64,000 nt of DNA from Streptomyces cinnamoneus (GCF_002939475.1 NZ_PKFQ01000001.1:2418001-2482000), one strand, 5' to 3'. Shown: positions 27,405-35,370, counted from the stretch's first letter. Numbers and translations: made by a program. Notes: generated by a model from the sequence alone, not told the origin.

Positions 27405-27956
27405 CTACTGGCCGGTGCGCCAGCGGGCGTAGGCCTGGCGGACGTAGCCGCGGTAGGACGCCTCGCCCTCATGCCCCATCGGCTGTTCGCCGCATCCCGG
27501 CTCGTGGTCTGCTCGGGCGAAGGCAAGGGCAGCGGCTTCGGCGGCCTCCACCGCGTTGGCAGCCACGTCCGGCGCGTAGGTGGCGGCCTCGTCCAGGGCG
27601 ATGCGGTCGAGCAGCGCCGCTTTACGAAGTCGCTGTTCGCGTTCGGCGGCGGGGGTGCGGCCGCCGGGCCGACCGAGCTGCAAGGACAGCCCCAGGACGT
27701 TGTTCATCTCCTTGAGGACCGGCGGGGCGCCCTTGTAGGCGGTCTCGGCGTCCGGCCAGTCCTGGGCGACTGATGCGGCAGATGCACGGTCGACCGTGAC
27801 GCACTGGGAGTGGTCAGCCGTGATGTACAGGCGGACCCTGTCACCACCGCGAGCGGGGTAGGGGCGGCTCATGGCGCTGATGTCGAATGCGCCGGACAGG
27901 CGCCGGGTGATGGCATCGACGTCGCGGCTGTCGCAGATGATGCGGATGTCGAACAC
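27405..27956 (-). CDS. Conserved AICE hypothetical protein (183 aa)
   Basis: Soluble protein with an N-terminal alpha/beta region (VFDIRIICDSRDVDAITRRL, RLYITADHSQ) and an Ala-rich helical C terminus ending YVRQAYARWRTGQ. No known motif recognised. GTG 27956 has a GAGGAGAG ribosome site. It is the last gene before leader A, so the small-gene operon may read through into the replication genes. Confidence 0.75.
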   Translation of the reverse strand: MFDIRIICDSRDVDAITRRLSGAFDISAMSRPYPARGGDRVRLYITADHSQCVTVDRASAASVAQDWPDAETAYKGAPPVLKEMNNVLGLSLQLGRPGGRTPAAEREQRLRKAALLDRIALDEAATYAPDVAANAVEAAEAAALAFARADHEPGCGEQPMGHEGEASYRGYVRQAYARWRTGQ

Positions 27957-27973
27957 GTCTCTCCTCTTGGGGG

Positions 27974-28351
27974 TCAGAACGGCAGCTGGTCGTGGGCGCA
28001 GGCCGGATCCGTGCACCAGGAGTCGTGCGCAGCCGGGCGTCGGCGGCGGGGGAAGCGTGGGATCTTGGGGAGCCAGATGAAGGCCAGGGGCTGGAACGGT
28101 GCGCAGTGGCAGTCGTCGTAGCCCGGTTCGTCCACGTCGGGGCCGGCGCAGGTCACTTCGCCCTGGCCGCCGCAGGTGGTGCAGTCGGGGTCGGGTAAGC
28201 GGTGCAGGGCCAGGACGGGCCAGGGGCCGACCGTTCGACCGCTCCTACTCGTGGAGACCCAGCCCGCCCAGTAGTGGATGGCCAGCCGGTGGCGGGCCAA
28301 CAGGTCCCGGATCGCGTGGTGCAGGCGGCGGGGAGGGGGGATGTTCGTCAT
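27974..28351 (-). CDS. Small cysteine-rich AICE protein (125 aa)
   Basis: Basic N terminus (MTNIPPPRRLHHAIRDLL) and a zinc-binding-like cluster CTTCGGQGEVTC...CHC in the middle, then a second Cys pair (CTDPAC) near the end. Probably a metal-stabilised DNA- or protein-binding accessory protein; function unknown. Its start overlaps the stop of the upstream 80-residue gene. Confidence 0.65.
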   Translation of the reverse strand: MTNIPPPRRLHHAIRDLLARHRLAIHYWAGWVSTSRSGRTVGPWPVLALHRLPDPDCTTCGGQGEVTCAGPDVDEPGYDDCHCAPFQPLAFIWLPKIPRFPRRRRPAAHDSWCTDPACAHDQLPF

Positions 28352-28590
28352 GCGGCCCTCCGGGTCCTGCGGCGGTGGGCATCGAGGTGGACGACGACGG
28401 CCACGGGCTGCGGTTCGCCCGGGGACGGCGGGACCGGGGCGGGCGTGGGCGGCGTGGGGCGGAAGGCGGCGATGGCGGCCGCGGCGGCTTCGTCGTGCCG
28501 GCGGGCCAGGCGGTGTCCGAACAGGCAGACCGGACCGAGGATCAGGCCGGGGCCGAGGAGGACGCCGGCGGCGAGGAGATCGGGGTTCAC
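28348..28590 (-). CDS. Small membrane protein (80 aa), Spd-like
   Basis: One hydrophobic helix near the N terminus (LLAAGVLLGPGLILGPVCLFG), then a Pro-rich cytoplasmic part and an Arg-rich end. GTG 28590 has GGGAG upstream and overlaps the stop of the preceding gene. Small membrane proteins in this position help plasmid spread in Streptomyces mycelium (Spd proteins); that is an analogy, not a homology claim. Confidence 0.6.
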   Translation of the reverse strand: MNPDLLAAGVLLGPGLILGPVCLFGHRLARRHDEAAAAAIAAFRPTPPTPAPVPPSPGEPQPVAVVVHLDAHRRRTRRAA

Positions 28591-28811
28591 GGGCGTAACT
28601 CCCTCATCGTGTTGAGGAGGTCGGCGGTGGTTGCGCCGAGGCGGGCGAGGCGGTGTTCGATGGCCTGCCAGGACTCGGGGTCGATGCTCATCAGCGCGCT
28701 GATGGCCGCGGGGACGTCGCCGCGGGCGTGGGCGGCCAGGGCGTCGCGGAGGTTGCCGGCGGCCATGAGGCTGATAGCGCCAGGCGGTGGGGTGGTGCCG
28801 GGTGCGGGCAT
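28587..28811 (-). CDS. Small hypothetical AICE protein (74 aa)
   Basis: Mostly helical (AGNLRDALAAHARGDVPAAISALMSIDPESWQAIEHRLARLG), without membrane segment or Cys. Starts at ATG 28811 with GAGG upstream; overlaps the next gene by four bases. Unknown function; TPR-like character of the single helix pair is weak. Confidence 0.6.
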   Translation of the reverse strand: MPAPGTTPPPGAISLMAAGNLRDALAAHARGDVPAAISALMSIDPESWQAIEHRLARLGATTADLLNTMRELRP

Positions 28812-28828
28812 GGGGGCCTCTTCTCGGG

Positions 28829-29017
28829 TCAGAGGTTGCCCAGGGCATTGACGACAGCCGCGGTCAGCTGGTTCACCGGTCCGGCCGCGCCGGTCGAGGC
28901 GAGGTGGAAGCCGAACATGATGGCGATGAACGCGGAGCCGTAGCCGAGGGACTTGGAGCGCAGGAGGAAGCAGAGCACGAGGCCGAACAGGAAGACCATG
29001 GAGACGGTCAGGGCCAC
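28829..29017 (-). CDS. Small membrane protein (62 aa), Spd-like
   Basis: Two hydrophobic segments (VSMVFLFGLVLCFLL and SAFIAIMFGFHLAS) separated by a short basic loop. GTG 29017 has GGAGG seven bases upstream and overlaps the 51-residue gene. Probably one of the intramycelial spread proteins that follow the translocase gene in Streptomyces elements. Confidence 0.65.
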   Translation of the reverse strand: MALTVSMVFLFGLVLCFLLRSKSLGYGSAFIAIMFGFHLASTGAAGPVNQLTAAVVNALGNL

Positions 29018-29163
29018 GGCGGGCCTCCTTTCACGGGAGTTGGGCTGTGGTGGCGGGTGGCGGGTGGCGGGGCGGCTGGGCCGGTGTCCTGGCCGGAGCA
29101 GTTGCCGACGGCGAGACCGAGCAGGACGGCGATGAGAGCGAGGTAGAGCGGGCGGCGGATCAC
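29008..29163 (-). CDS. Short secreted or membrane-anchored peptide (51 aa)
   Basis: VIRRPLYLALIAVLLGLAVGNCSGQ gives a positively charged start, a hydrophobic helix and a Cys placed as in a lipoprotein, though the box VGNC is not canonical. The rest is Pro/Thr-rich. GTG 29163 overlaps the preceding TGA (GTGA), which is the main support that the gene is real. Confidence 0.5.
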   Translation of the reverse strand: MIRRPLYLALIAVLLGLAVGNCSGQDTGPAAPPPATRHHSPTPVKGGPPWP

Positions 29164-29411
29164 CGGGTGCCGTCGCGGTGGAGGCGTGCGGCAGCGTTGT
29201 AGAGGTGGCGGCCGACGCGGATGCGGATGCCGTGGCCGTCGCAGCGGCGGCAGGGGCGGCCGCGTCGGGGGCGGCCTTTGCGGTCGGTCTTCATGGCGAA
29301 GCCGAGTCCGCGGCACTTGCGGCAGCGGCCGAACGGGCTGGCAGCGCACATCGCCGCGTAACCGAGTGTGACGATGATCAGGCAGGTGATAGCGAGGAGC
29401 GTGGGTGTCAT
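29160..29411 (-). CDS. Membrane protein with DnaJ-like CxxCxGxG zinc motifs (83 aa)
   Basis: N-terminal membrane helix (LLAITCLIIVTLGYAAMCAA), then two zinc-finger half motifs CRKCRGLG and CRRCDGHG separated by a basic loop, as in the DnaJ cysteine-rich domain. ATG 29411 with GGAGGG upstream. First gene after the translocase and its repeat region. It could tether DNA or a partner protein at the membrane; unproven. Confidence 0.65.
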   Translation of the reverse strand: MTPTLLAITCLIIVTLGYAAMCAASPFGRCRKCRGLGFAMKTDRKGRPRRGRPCRRCDGHGIRIRVGRHLYNAAARLHRDGTR

Positions 29412-29450
29412 CGGGGGCCCTCCAGGGCGGTTTCCGGGGTTTGCGCAGGT

Positions 29451-29539
29451 GGGGTGCTATGCGCTAGATCGCTGGTGGCGGGCAGTGTGGGGTGCTAGCG
29501 GGGGTGCTACCGGTAGCAGGTGGCCCTGCTACCGGTAGC
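29451..29539. repeat. Candidate conjugal transfer locus (clt-like repeats) beside the translocase gene
   Basis: GGGGTGCTA occurs three times in the same direction (29451, 29489, 29501). The 12-bp palindrome GCTACCGGTAGC occurs twice (29506, 29528), and together these form a 15-bp perfect inverted repeat with a 4-base loop (29506-29539). The cluster sits right after the 3' end of the FtsK/TraB-type gene, where Streptomyces elements carry the short repeats bound by TraB. The core GGGTGCT is also the core of the octamers in the replication gene. Confidence 0.5.
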
Positions 29540-29551
29540 GGCGATCGAGGG

Positions 29552-31816
29552 CTATGCGATGCCCGGATTTCCGTCACGCTCTGCAATGGCTTTGGTGAGG
29601 TCGGCTCGGACGATGCCGCGCCGTGTGGTGCGGGCTCCGTCGTCCGTCGTTCCAGCCACGCCGGTGGTCTTGATGCCGTGCGGCTTCAGCGCGGAGGTGA
29701 CGTTCTCGCCCTTCCATCCGGCGTAGACGTCCGGCCGCAGTTCGGCGAGACGGGCAGCGATTCGCTCGTTCCACACCCGCTCCTCGCTCGCGGGGACGAC
29801 GGCTGCGATGTCGGCGAGCAGGTCGTACGACGGCCCCGCAGTTGTCTCGCTCTCCTCCCCGAGGGCGAACCCGGACAGGGTGCCCGCGCCCTTGCGCAGC
29901 GCGAGGGCGCGCTGGGCGATGGCGTTGGTGGCCGGGTCGTCCAGGTAGGCGGTGCGCACTACGGTCGGCAGCGGTGCGGCGCCGGCGAGGTAGCCGTTAC
30001 CGGCGTCGATCTCCGGGCGGAAGGCAGTGGCGCGCACGCCGTTCTTGTACGCGGAGGTGCCGAGGATCATGTCGTTCTCCACCTGTCCCGCGACCCTCAG
30101 GCAGAAGCGGATGGAGACGTTGCCGCTGATGCCGGTAGGCAGCGAGTCCTTGTCCGGCCGTTGGGTGGCCAGCACGAGGATCACGCCCAGGGCCCGCCCG
30201 AGCTTGATGACGAACTCGGCGTCCTCGCCCGCCTGTTTGCCGTAGGCGGAGTGGGCGAAGACGTTCTGGCACTCATCGAAGACGGCGAGCAAGGGCCAGA
30301 GCTTCAGGGAGCGCTTGTCGGCGATCTCGCGGGTGATGCGCTTGTCCGGGCACAGGTCCCGCGGCAGCTTCTTGATGGCCGCAGCCCGGCGCATGACCTC
30401 CTCGCGCAGCAGTTTGAGGGAGTCGGCCGCGTACTTGACCGACTCGTCGTCAATGCCGGAGACAAACCGGTGTGAGACGCAGGCAAGGGCGTCCAGGTCG
30501 CCGGTGCCCTTGTTCTCGTGCAGCCATAGCTCCACGCTCGGGTCCAGAGCCGCCCCGCAGGCGAGCACACGCACCGAGGCAGTCTTGCCCTGGCCGGGCT
30601 GTGAGCCGATCAGCACGTTGTGCTGGATCAGCGGCACCGACTGACTGCGCCCCCGCGGGTCCAGGCCGAACGGGACACGCTTGAACACATCGTGACGGCG
30701 CGCGTTCGCGAGCTGCCATTTCACGATGCCGGTCTTGGACAGGTCCCGGTCGCCGACCCACAAGATCAGGCGCCCCTCGTGCTCGGCCGGGTCGGCCTCC
30801 GGCCACACGCAGCCCAGCGGGCGACGCAGACCGGAGGCGAGCCGGGCTCGCCGGTCGGCCACATCGCCGACGGTGACACCGAGCGGGAGGTCGATATCGG
30901 CGCGCCAGCCCGGGCCTTCCCTGGTGATCGGGGCGACGAACTTGATGCCGTCCAGGCCCTTGGCGACTGCTGAGGCGATCTGGCCAATGCCGATGGAGGC
31001 CATGGCCTTGACCACCATGTCGCTGGTGAGCTTCTGCACCTCAGGCTTGATGACGGCCCGGCTGGAGAGCGGCTTGTCCGCCGGCGCGCCCAGGATGCCG
31101 CACCAGCACACCGTCACTGCCAGTACCGCCAGCTGAAGCCATAACGAGGCCCCGTAGACCAGATACAGGGTCAGGGCCAGGAGCACGGGGAGGGTAGCGA
31201 CGGCAACCGCGCCACGCCAGCGCACCCTACGGTCCCGCTGCCGGGTCAGCTTCAGGTACTCCTCAGCGTTCTCCGCGCTCGCGGCAGCCTGCCGCAGCGG
31301 CTCGCTCTCGATGTCGGCGACCCACCGCATCCGCCCGCCGATGATGCGCGCAGCACCCGCCGGGGACCGGCCGATGAGCTTCGCCGCATACAGCGGGGAG
31401 CGCACCGCGTGGAAAGCAACGGTGTGGCCCACATGGCCGGCCAGCCATGCCGCCGCATCCGTGAACTCCGCCCGGGACTTCAGCCAGCCAGGCAGAACGT
31501 CCAGCCGCTTGGAGTCCCTGACCCGGTCCAGCAGCCCCGGACCCGAGGAGACCGGCGCCAACCGGTCGACCAGCACCGGGCCGGAGTCGTCCACCTCCAG
31601 GGCACCCGGCCTAGCCACCTGCTCCGGCTCGGGAGCCCCGGCCGAAGCGCGCGCCCCGCCCTCGTGCTCGTCCGTCTCTGCCGGCGGGGCAGGTGCGGAC
31701 GCTTCGACCGGGGCGGGAGCCGGGGCGGCGGGGCGTTTGGTGGTGATGTCGACGACTTCCGCCGTCTTCTCCTCGGGCGCCTCAACAGGCGGTCCGGAAA
31801 CGTCTATCTCCGTCAC
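29552..31816 (-). CDS. FtsK/SpoIIIE-type conjugal DNA translocase (TraB/TraSA-like)
   Basis: 754-residue motor that moves double-stranded DNA between mycelia. Order: Pro/Ala-rich acidic N terminus (1-90); a globular region; two membrane helices (about 215-250, VAVATLPVLLALTLYLVYG and WLQLAVLAVTVCWCG); ATPase domain with Walker A GSQPGQGKTA, LAVFDECQN (Walker B) and VLATQRPDKDSLP. The last 70 residues (from VWNERIAARLAELRP) look like a winged-helix DNA-recognition domain. GTG 31816 follows AAGGAGC. A 13-bp hairpin lies just upstream, and a clt-like repeat region just downstream. Confidence 0.9.
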   Translation of the reverse strand: MTEIDVSGPPVEAPEEKTAEVVDITTKRPAAPAPAPVEASAPAPPAETDEHEGGARASAGAPEPEQVARPGALEVDDSGPVLVDRLAPVSSGPGLLDRVRDSKRLDVLPGWLKSRAEFTDAAAWLAGHVGHTVAFHAVRSPLYAAKLIGRSPAGAARIIGGRMRWVADIESEPLRQAAASAENAEEYLKLTRQRDRRVRWRGAVAVATLPVLLALTLYLVYGASLWLQLAVLAVTVCWCGILGAPADKPLSSRAVIKPEVQKLTSDMVVKAMASIGIGQIASAVAKGLDGIKFVAPITREGPGWRADIDLPLGVTVGDVADRRARLASGLRRPLGCVWPEADPAEHEGRLILWVGDRDLSKTGIVKWQLANARRHDVFKRVPFGLDPRGRSQSVPLIQHNVLIGSQPGQGKTASVRVLACGAALDPSVELWLHENKGTGDLDALACVSHRFVSGIDDESVKYAADSLKLLREEVMRRAAAIKKLPRDLCPDKRITREIADKRSLKLWPLLAVFDECQNVFAHSAYGKQAGEDAEFVIKLGRALGVILVLATQRPDKDSLPTGISGNVSIRFCLRVAGQVENDMILGTSAYKNGVRATAFRPEIDAGNGYLAGAAPLPTVVRTAYLDDPATNAIAQRALALRKGAGTLSGFALGEESETTAGPSYDLLADIAAVVPASEERVWNERIAARLAELRPDVYAGWKGENVTSALKPHGIKTTGVAGTTDDGARTTRRGIVRADLTKAIAERDGNPGIA

Positions 31817-31846
31817 GATGAAAACTGCTCCTTGAAGTGGGAGTCA

Positions 31847-31888
31847 GGGGCCCGGACGGCGCTTTGGACGGCCGACCGTCCGGGCCCC
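31847..31888 (-). promoter_or_regulatory. 13-bp GC hairpin just upstream of the translocase ribosome site
   Basis: GGGGCCCGGACGG (31847-31859) and CCGTCCGGGCCCC (31876-31888) pair perfectly around 16 bases. It lies between the 63-residue gene and the translocase GTG at 31816. There is no T run, so it may attenuate, stabilise mRNA or limit translation rather than terminate. Confidence 0.5.
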
Positions 31889-31909
31889 GCGAGTGCAGGA
31901 AGGGGCTGA

Positions 31910-32101
31910 TCAGCCCTGAGTCCGCCGGACGCGGAAGCTGCCTACAACGTGCTGCACGCCGCGCTGGGCCATGGCCGCGCAGAAGTCCCGGTAGGCGTCA
32001 TCCACGCTGTAGCCGCGAGGCCCGCTGACGGTGCCGTGAGCCGCGACGGCCCTACCGTGCACGTAGAGCTCAGCGCTCCACTTGTACGTAACGGTGCGCA
32101 T
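31910..32101 (-). CDS. Small conserved AICE protein (63 aa)
   Basis: MRTVTYKWSAELYVHGRAVAA... looks like a small beta-alpha fold (YSVDDAYRDFCAAMAQRGV helix) with no known motif. ATG 32101 has AAGGAGA seven bases upstream. Lies between the zinc-binding RRQRL-type gene and the translocase; role unknown. Confidence 0.65.
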   Translation of the reverse strand: MRTVTYKWSAELYVHGRAVAAHGTVSGPRGYSVDDAYRDFCAAMAQRGVQHVVGSFRVRRTQG

Positions 32102-32131
32102 GACAGATCTCCTTGGATGAACCGAAGGTGG

Positions 32132-32518
32132 TCAGAGAACGCGCTGGTCTTCGGGATAGGCGCAGGTCACGCACTCCCCGAGCGAGGTGGGGATGCAGTA
32201 GCCGGCGTCCTGGCGGCAGGTGGGGCAGGTGCGGCGGGCGAGCATCGCCGCCGCCAGCGCCGCGGCCCGGCCCGGGGTCATAGGACGTACGGGCAGGGCG
32301 CGGTCGACGCGGTAGAGGTAGCCCACCTGCACCCCGGTCTTCCGGCGGCGGGAGTGGAACATCACCTGCGCGACAACCGGCTGCCCGCCGGGACGCAGTC
32401 CGTGAGCGCGGAGCTGTCGGCGGGTGGCCAGCCCGTCCGGGGCCAGGCGCCACGGGTACGTGGGTATCCCGTGCCGGGCCCCGGTCGGGTCGTAGCACTC
32501 GGCGAACGCGGCGGGCAT
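32132..32518 (-). CDS. RRQRL-motif zinc-binding AICE protein
   Basis: 128 residues. The basic motif TRRQLRAHGLRPGGQPV and a C-terminal Cys cluster (CPTC...C...CVTC) match the small zinc-binding proteins that accompany DUF2637 genes in AICEs. Probably binds DNA or RNA; biochemical role unknown. Its ATG overlaps the stop of the DUF2637 gene by one base. Confidence 0.75.
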   Translation of the reverse strand: MPAAFAECYDPTGARHGIPTYPWRLAPDGLATRRQLRAHGLRPGGQPVVAQVMFHSRRRKTGVQVGYLYRVDRALPVRPMTPGRAAALAAAMLARRTCPTCRQDAGYCIPTSLGECVTCAYPEDQRVL

Positions 32519-33972
32519 CAGCGGTCTCCGCCGGACGGCACCAAGAGGTCCTGCAGGCCGGCGGGCATGGTGGCCGCGTCGTCGGTGACGAGGTGTAGGC
32601 CGTGCCGTCGGTCGGTCTCGTCGTCCTGGAACTGGGCGGTGATCTCGGCACGCTCGGCCTGGAGGATGTCGCGCAGATACCGGGCCTTCGCCGCACCGAT
32701 CCGCAACGTGGTCCGCAACCGCTCCGCGTTCAGCTCGTCATCGGGCCACGCCGCGGTCTGCTTACGCGCGGTGTCGAGCAGCTCGTCGTCGGTCCGTCGA
32801 CCGGCTGCCTCATACCGGGCAGCGACCGGTACCCGACCGGTTGCCCGCCGGGGCGCCGACCCAGTCGACTCCGCGACGGCCCGACTCCGCGGCTTCCCAG
32901 CGGGGCCGTCGGCCGCCTTGCGTACCGGTCGGACCGGCAGCGGTGCCAGCGGCCGGGCGGCCGAAGAGTCGGCCGACCCGTCGAGCGGCACAGGCGCGGA
33001 AACCCGCAGGCCAGCCATCGACCGATCCGCCACGGAGTCGGGCCGGTTCTCTTGCTTCTTGAGGGGTACGGGGCAGGTACGGCCGAGGACCGGGAGCCCC
33101 TCGTCGCCGACGGTCCACAGTCGGGCGGTGACCCGTTGCGGGCCGCTGTCGGCGGCCTGCTCGACGACCTCGCCCAGCCCCGCTTCCGCTGCGAGCCGGT
33201 CGGCCAGGAGTTGAGCGGTCAGCCCCGGGTTGGCGCCGTGGTGGACGCGCCACGCGGCGATGAACGCCTCCTCCGCGGTGAGCGTCCCATGAGGGGCTGC
33301 GGTGATGAGCCGGCCAGCAATCCGGCACACCTTGCGGTGGTGCCACCGGCGGCGACGCTCATGCCGGGCCCGCTCACGCTCCTCCCGGGAGGGGGTATGG
33401 GAGCCGTTCAGGTGCAGCTCCCACATCCCCACCGCGAACAGCGACGCGACGGCCAGGACGACGCCGAGCCACAGGCCGTAGTCGTGGCTGCCGTGCGAGA
33501 AGTTAATCGCAGCAGCCACCGCCGCACAGGCCCATGTGGCAGCCCGGTAGCGGCCGGTCGGGCGGTCCTGCCGGGCGGCCTCCGCGGCCCCGAACGTCGC
33601 CGCCCACGCCCCGCCTTCGAGCATCGCCGCCAGCAGCGCGGCCAGCAGCGGCCCAACACCGGCGGTCGACAACGCGGTGAACTGCGCGGCCAGAGCCGGA
33701 ACGATGGCGCAAGCCATGACGACGCCCGTGCACATCAGCGCCCCGTGATCGACGAGCCATGCCCTCCGGGTGCGCCAGCGCTCGGCGCGGCCGGCCTTGT
33801 CCTGCCGCTTCTCACTCCTGGCGGCCGCCCGGTCCGCCCGGTCCTGCTCACGCTCCAGCCGACGGTCCTCGCGCCGCTCCACTGCCCGCGCAGCGGTGTC
33901 GGCCCGATCCTGCTCCCGATCGGCCAGCCGGTCTCGGCGGCGCTGCTCCTGCCAGCTGCCCAGGTCACTCAT
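32518..33972 (-). CDS. DUF2637 membrane protein (SpdB-like)
   Basis: 484 residues: a charged Arg/Asp/Glu coiled coil (residues 5-70), four hydrophobic helices (about 78-195, e.g. LMCTGVVMACAIVPALAAQF, LGVVLAVASLFAVGMWELHL), then a long cytoplasmic helical and Pro-rich region. DUF2637 proteins are found in Streptomyces plasmids and AICEs and are related to spread functions. ATG 33972 overlaps the HEXXH gene's stop (ATGA). Confidence 0.82.
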   Translation of the reverse strand: MSDLGSWQEQRRRDRLADREQDRADTAARAVERREDRRLEREQDRADRAAARSEKRQDKAGRAERWRTRRAWLVDHGALMCTGVVMACAIVPALAAQFTALSTAGVGPLLAALLAAMLEGGAWAATFGAAEAARQDRPTGRYRAATWACAAVAAAINFSHGSHDYGLWLGVVLAVASLFAVGMWELHLNGSHTPSREERERARHERRRRWHHRKVCRIAGRLITAAPHGTLTAEEAFIAAWRVHHGANPGLTAQLLADRLAAEAGLGEVVEQAADSGPQRVTARLWTVGDEGLPVLGRTCPVPLKKQENRPDSVADRSMAGLRVSAPVPLDGSADSSAARPLAPLPVRPVRKAADGPAGKPRSRAVAESTGSAPRRATGRVPVAARYEAAGRRTDDELLDTARKQTAAWPDDELNAERLRTTLRIGAAKARYLRDILQAERAEITAQFQDDETDRRHGLHLVTDDAATMPAGLQDLLVPSGGDR

Positions 33973-34631
33973 GCCGCCACCGCCTCGTGCTCGTCGCACG
34001 GGATGGCGACCCCGGTCATGTCGGCGTGGTGCGCGGCCTGGCGGCCGGTGAGGCGACCGTGCTCATCCACCGCAGCGGCCAGGTGAAGGACCTGGTCCCA
34101 CAGGTGAGCGAGGGCTGAGTCGGCAGCTGTCTGAATGGTGGCGTAGTGCATGCCACCCGCCGTCCCGTTCCCGTCCCCGAAGTGCAGTTCCATACCTCGC
34201 GCCGTACGCAGGCTGTCGGCGACGAGTTCACGGTCGCTGCTTGCGCAGCGTTCGACTACCCAGGCACGTTCAGGGGTCCACAGGCCCAGCTCGCGCATCC
34301 ACCGTTCCTGGGCCCGCTCCCCCGCCGCGCACATCGCGAGATAGCGCACGTAGGGAACGCTCCAGTTCCCACAAGTCCTCACCCACGCTGCGAACCCGTC
34401 GCTGGGGACTTTGCCGAGGTCATCGCGCACGCCGATTTCGGCGATCGGGATGCCGAACGCCATGTTCAGCACTGCGTGCCCCGCCTCATGGACAGCGAGG
34501 GACCGGCGCAGCATCGCGTCGGAGAAGTCCAGGAAGCTGTAGAAGGACTCGGCGACGCCGGTCCACCAGTCGCGGGGTTCGGGCTGGCGGGTGTAGAGCG
34601 GGCGGTCGGAGTTGAGGAACCACTCACTCAT
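33969..34631 (-). CDS. HEXXH-containing putative zinc metallopeptidase
   Basis: 220-residue soluble protein. SLAVHEAGHAVLNMAFG carries the HEXXH zinc motif in the HEAGH form found in FtsH/M41-type and related peptidases. A possible third ligand lies in the later helical part (WVVERCASSDRELVADSLR). No AAA domain or membrane helix. Overlaps its neighbours on both sides by four bases, so it belongs to the conjugation operon. A peptidase could trim wall, repressor or transfer proteins; untested. Confidence 0.68.
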   Translation of the reverse strand: MSEWFLNSDRPLYTRQPEPRDWWTGVAESFYSFLDFSDAMLRRSLAVHEAGHAVLNMAFGIPIAEIGVRDDLGKVPSDGFAAWVRTCGNWSVPYVRYLAMCAAGERAQERWMRELGLWTPERAWVVERCASSDRELVADSLRTARGMELHFGDGNGTAGGMHYATIQTAADSALAHLWDQVLHLAAAVDEHGRLTGRQAAHHADMTGVAIPCDEHEAVAA

Positions 34632-34846
34632 CGCGCATCCCCGGCGGTGCCGTGTCGCCCGTCCCCGCCGTACGGTGCGGGCTGCGTGTAGTCGGCGCGC
34701 ACGAGGTCGGGGTCCAGGTCGAGGAACTGGTGTCGCTGCTCGGCCAGCTCGTCGCCGGCCTGCGCGGCCCGCAGCTCCTGCAGCACCTGCTCAAGCGGCA
34801 CGTCCAGCGCGCTGATCCCGGCGGGCCTTCCGATGGTGGGCTTCAT
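34628..34846 (-). CDS. Small AICE protein (72 aa)
   Basis: MKPTIGRPAGISALDVPLEQVLQELRAAQ: a helical, acidic protein, no known motif. ATG 34846 overlaps the stop of the whiB-like gene (ATGA) and its own stop overlaps the HEXXH gene start, so it is translated as part of the operon. Confidence 0.6.
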   Translation of the reverse strand: MKPTIGRPAGISALDVPLEQVLQELRAAQAGDELAEQRHQFLDLDPDLVRADYTQPAPYGGDGRHGTAGDAR

Positions 34847-35370
34847 GCCGCCGCCCCCTCGGCCGTGCCGGCGGTGAGACGGCGACGCCCGCCCGCGGCG
34901 TGGTTCAGGCACGCCTCGCACGCGTTCTCGCCCTCGCGGCGGTGTCGCAAGTAGCCGCGGCGCGTACCGCACGGAGCGGGCTTGCGCTCCGGAACCGTCG
35001 AGACCTCAACCGGACGCGAAGCGGCCTCTGAGGCGCTAGCGGACTGGCGCATGCGCCGAGAGAGCTGGTAGCGCTGGTTCGGGGTCAAACCGCCACGGAT
35101 GCCGAATCGGCTGCTGTGGCTGCGGCCGCCCTCCATCTTGAGGGCGTCAGCCAGGCATGCCTCGATCACCGGGCAGCGGGCGCAGATCTCCCGCGCCAGG
35201 TTGGCGGTCTTGTGGTCCCCCTTCTCGGGGAAGAACAGCTCCGGCTCGACCGCGACGCACAAGGCGCCGGCCAAGCCGGGGTCCGGCGCCAGCTCGAACG
35301 CCAGAGTCGCTCCGGAGGGACGCGCCACCAAATGAGCGGTACGCGTACCCCCGATTAATGACGTAGCCAT
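34843..35370 (-). CDS. WhiB-like iron-sulfur regulator with extra C-terminal Cys motif
   Basis: 175 residues. Four cysteines in the WhiB arrangement (ALCVAVEP, ICARCPVIEAC) would bind a [4Fe-4S] cluster, followed by FGIRGGLT, the turn equivalent to GVWGG, and basic residues. An unusual extra module follows, CGTRRGYLRHRREGENACEAC, resembling small zinc/DNA-binding motifs of phage proteins. ATG 35370 with AGGAG five bases upstream, preceded by leader B. First gene of the conjugation operon, so it probably controls or senses conditions for transfer. Confidence 0.87.
   Translation of the reverse strand: MATSLIGGTRTAHLVARPSGATLAFELAPDPGLAGALCVAVEPELFFPEKGDHKTANLAREICARCPVIEACLADALKMEGGRSHSSRFGIRGGLTPNQRYQLSRRMRQSASASEAASRPVEVSTVPERKPAPCGTRRGYLRHRREGENACEACLNHAAGGRRRLTAGTAEGAAA

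Noticed and set aside
24968..27526. Single 852-residue ORF covering the DUF2742-like region and replication ATPase
   Set aside because: The start at 27319 and an internal GTG at 26863 each have good ribosome sites, and the DUF2742-like C terminus is found in the next frame; the fusion is most simply a frameshift artefact.
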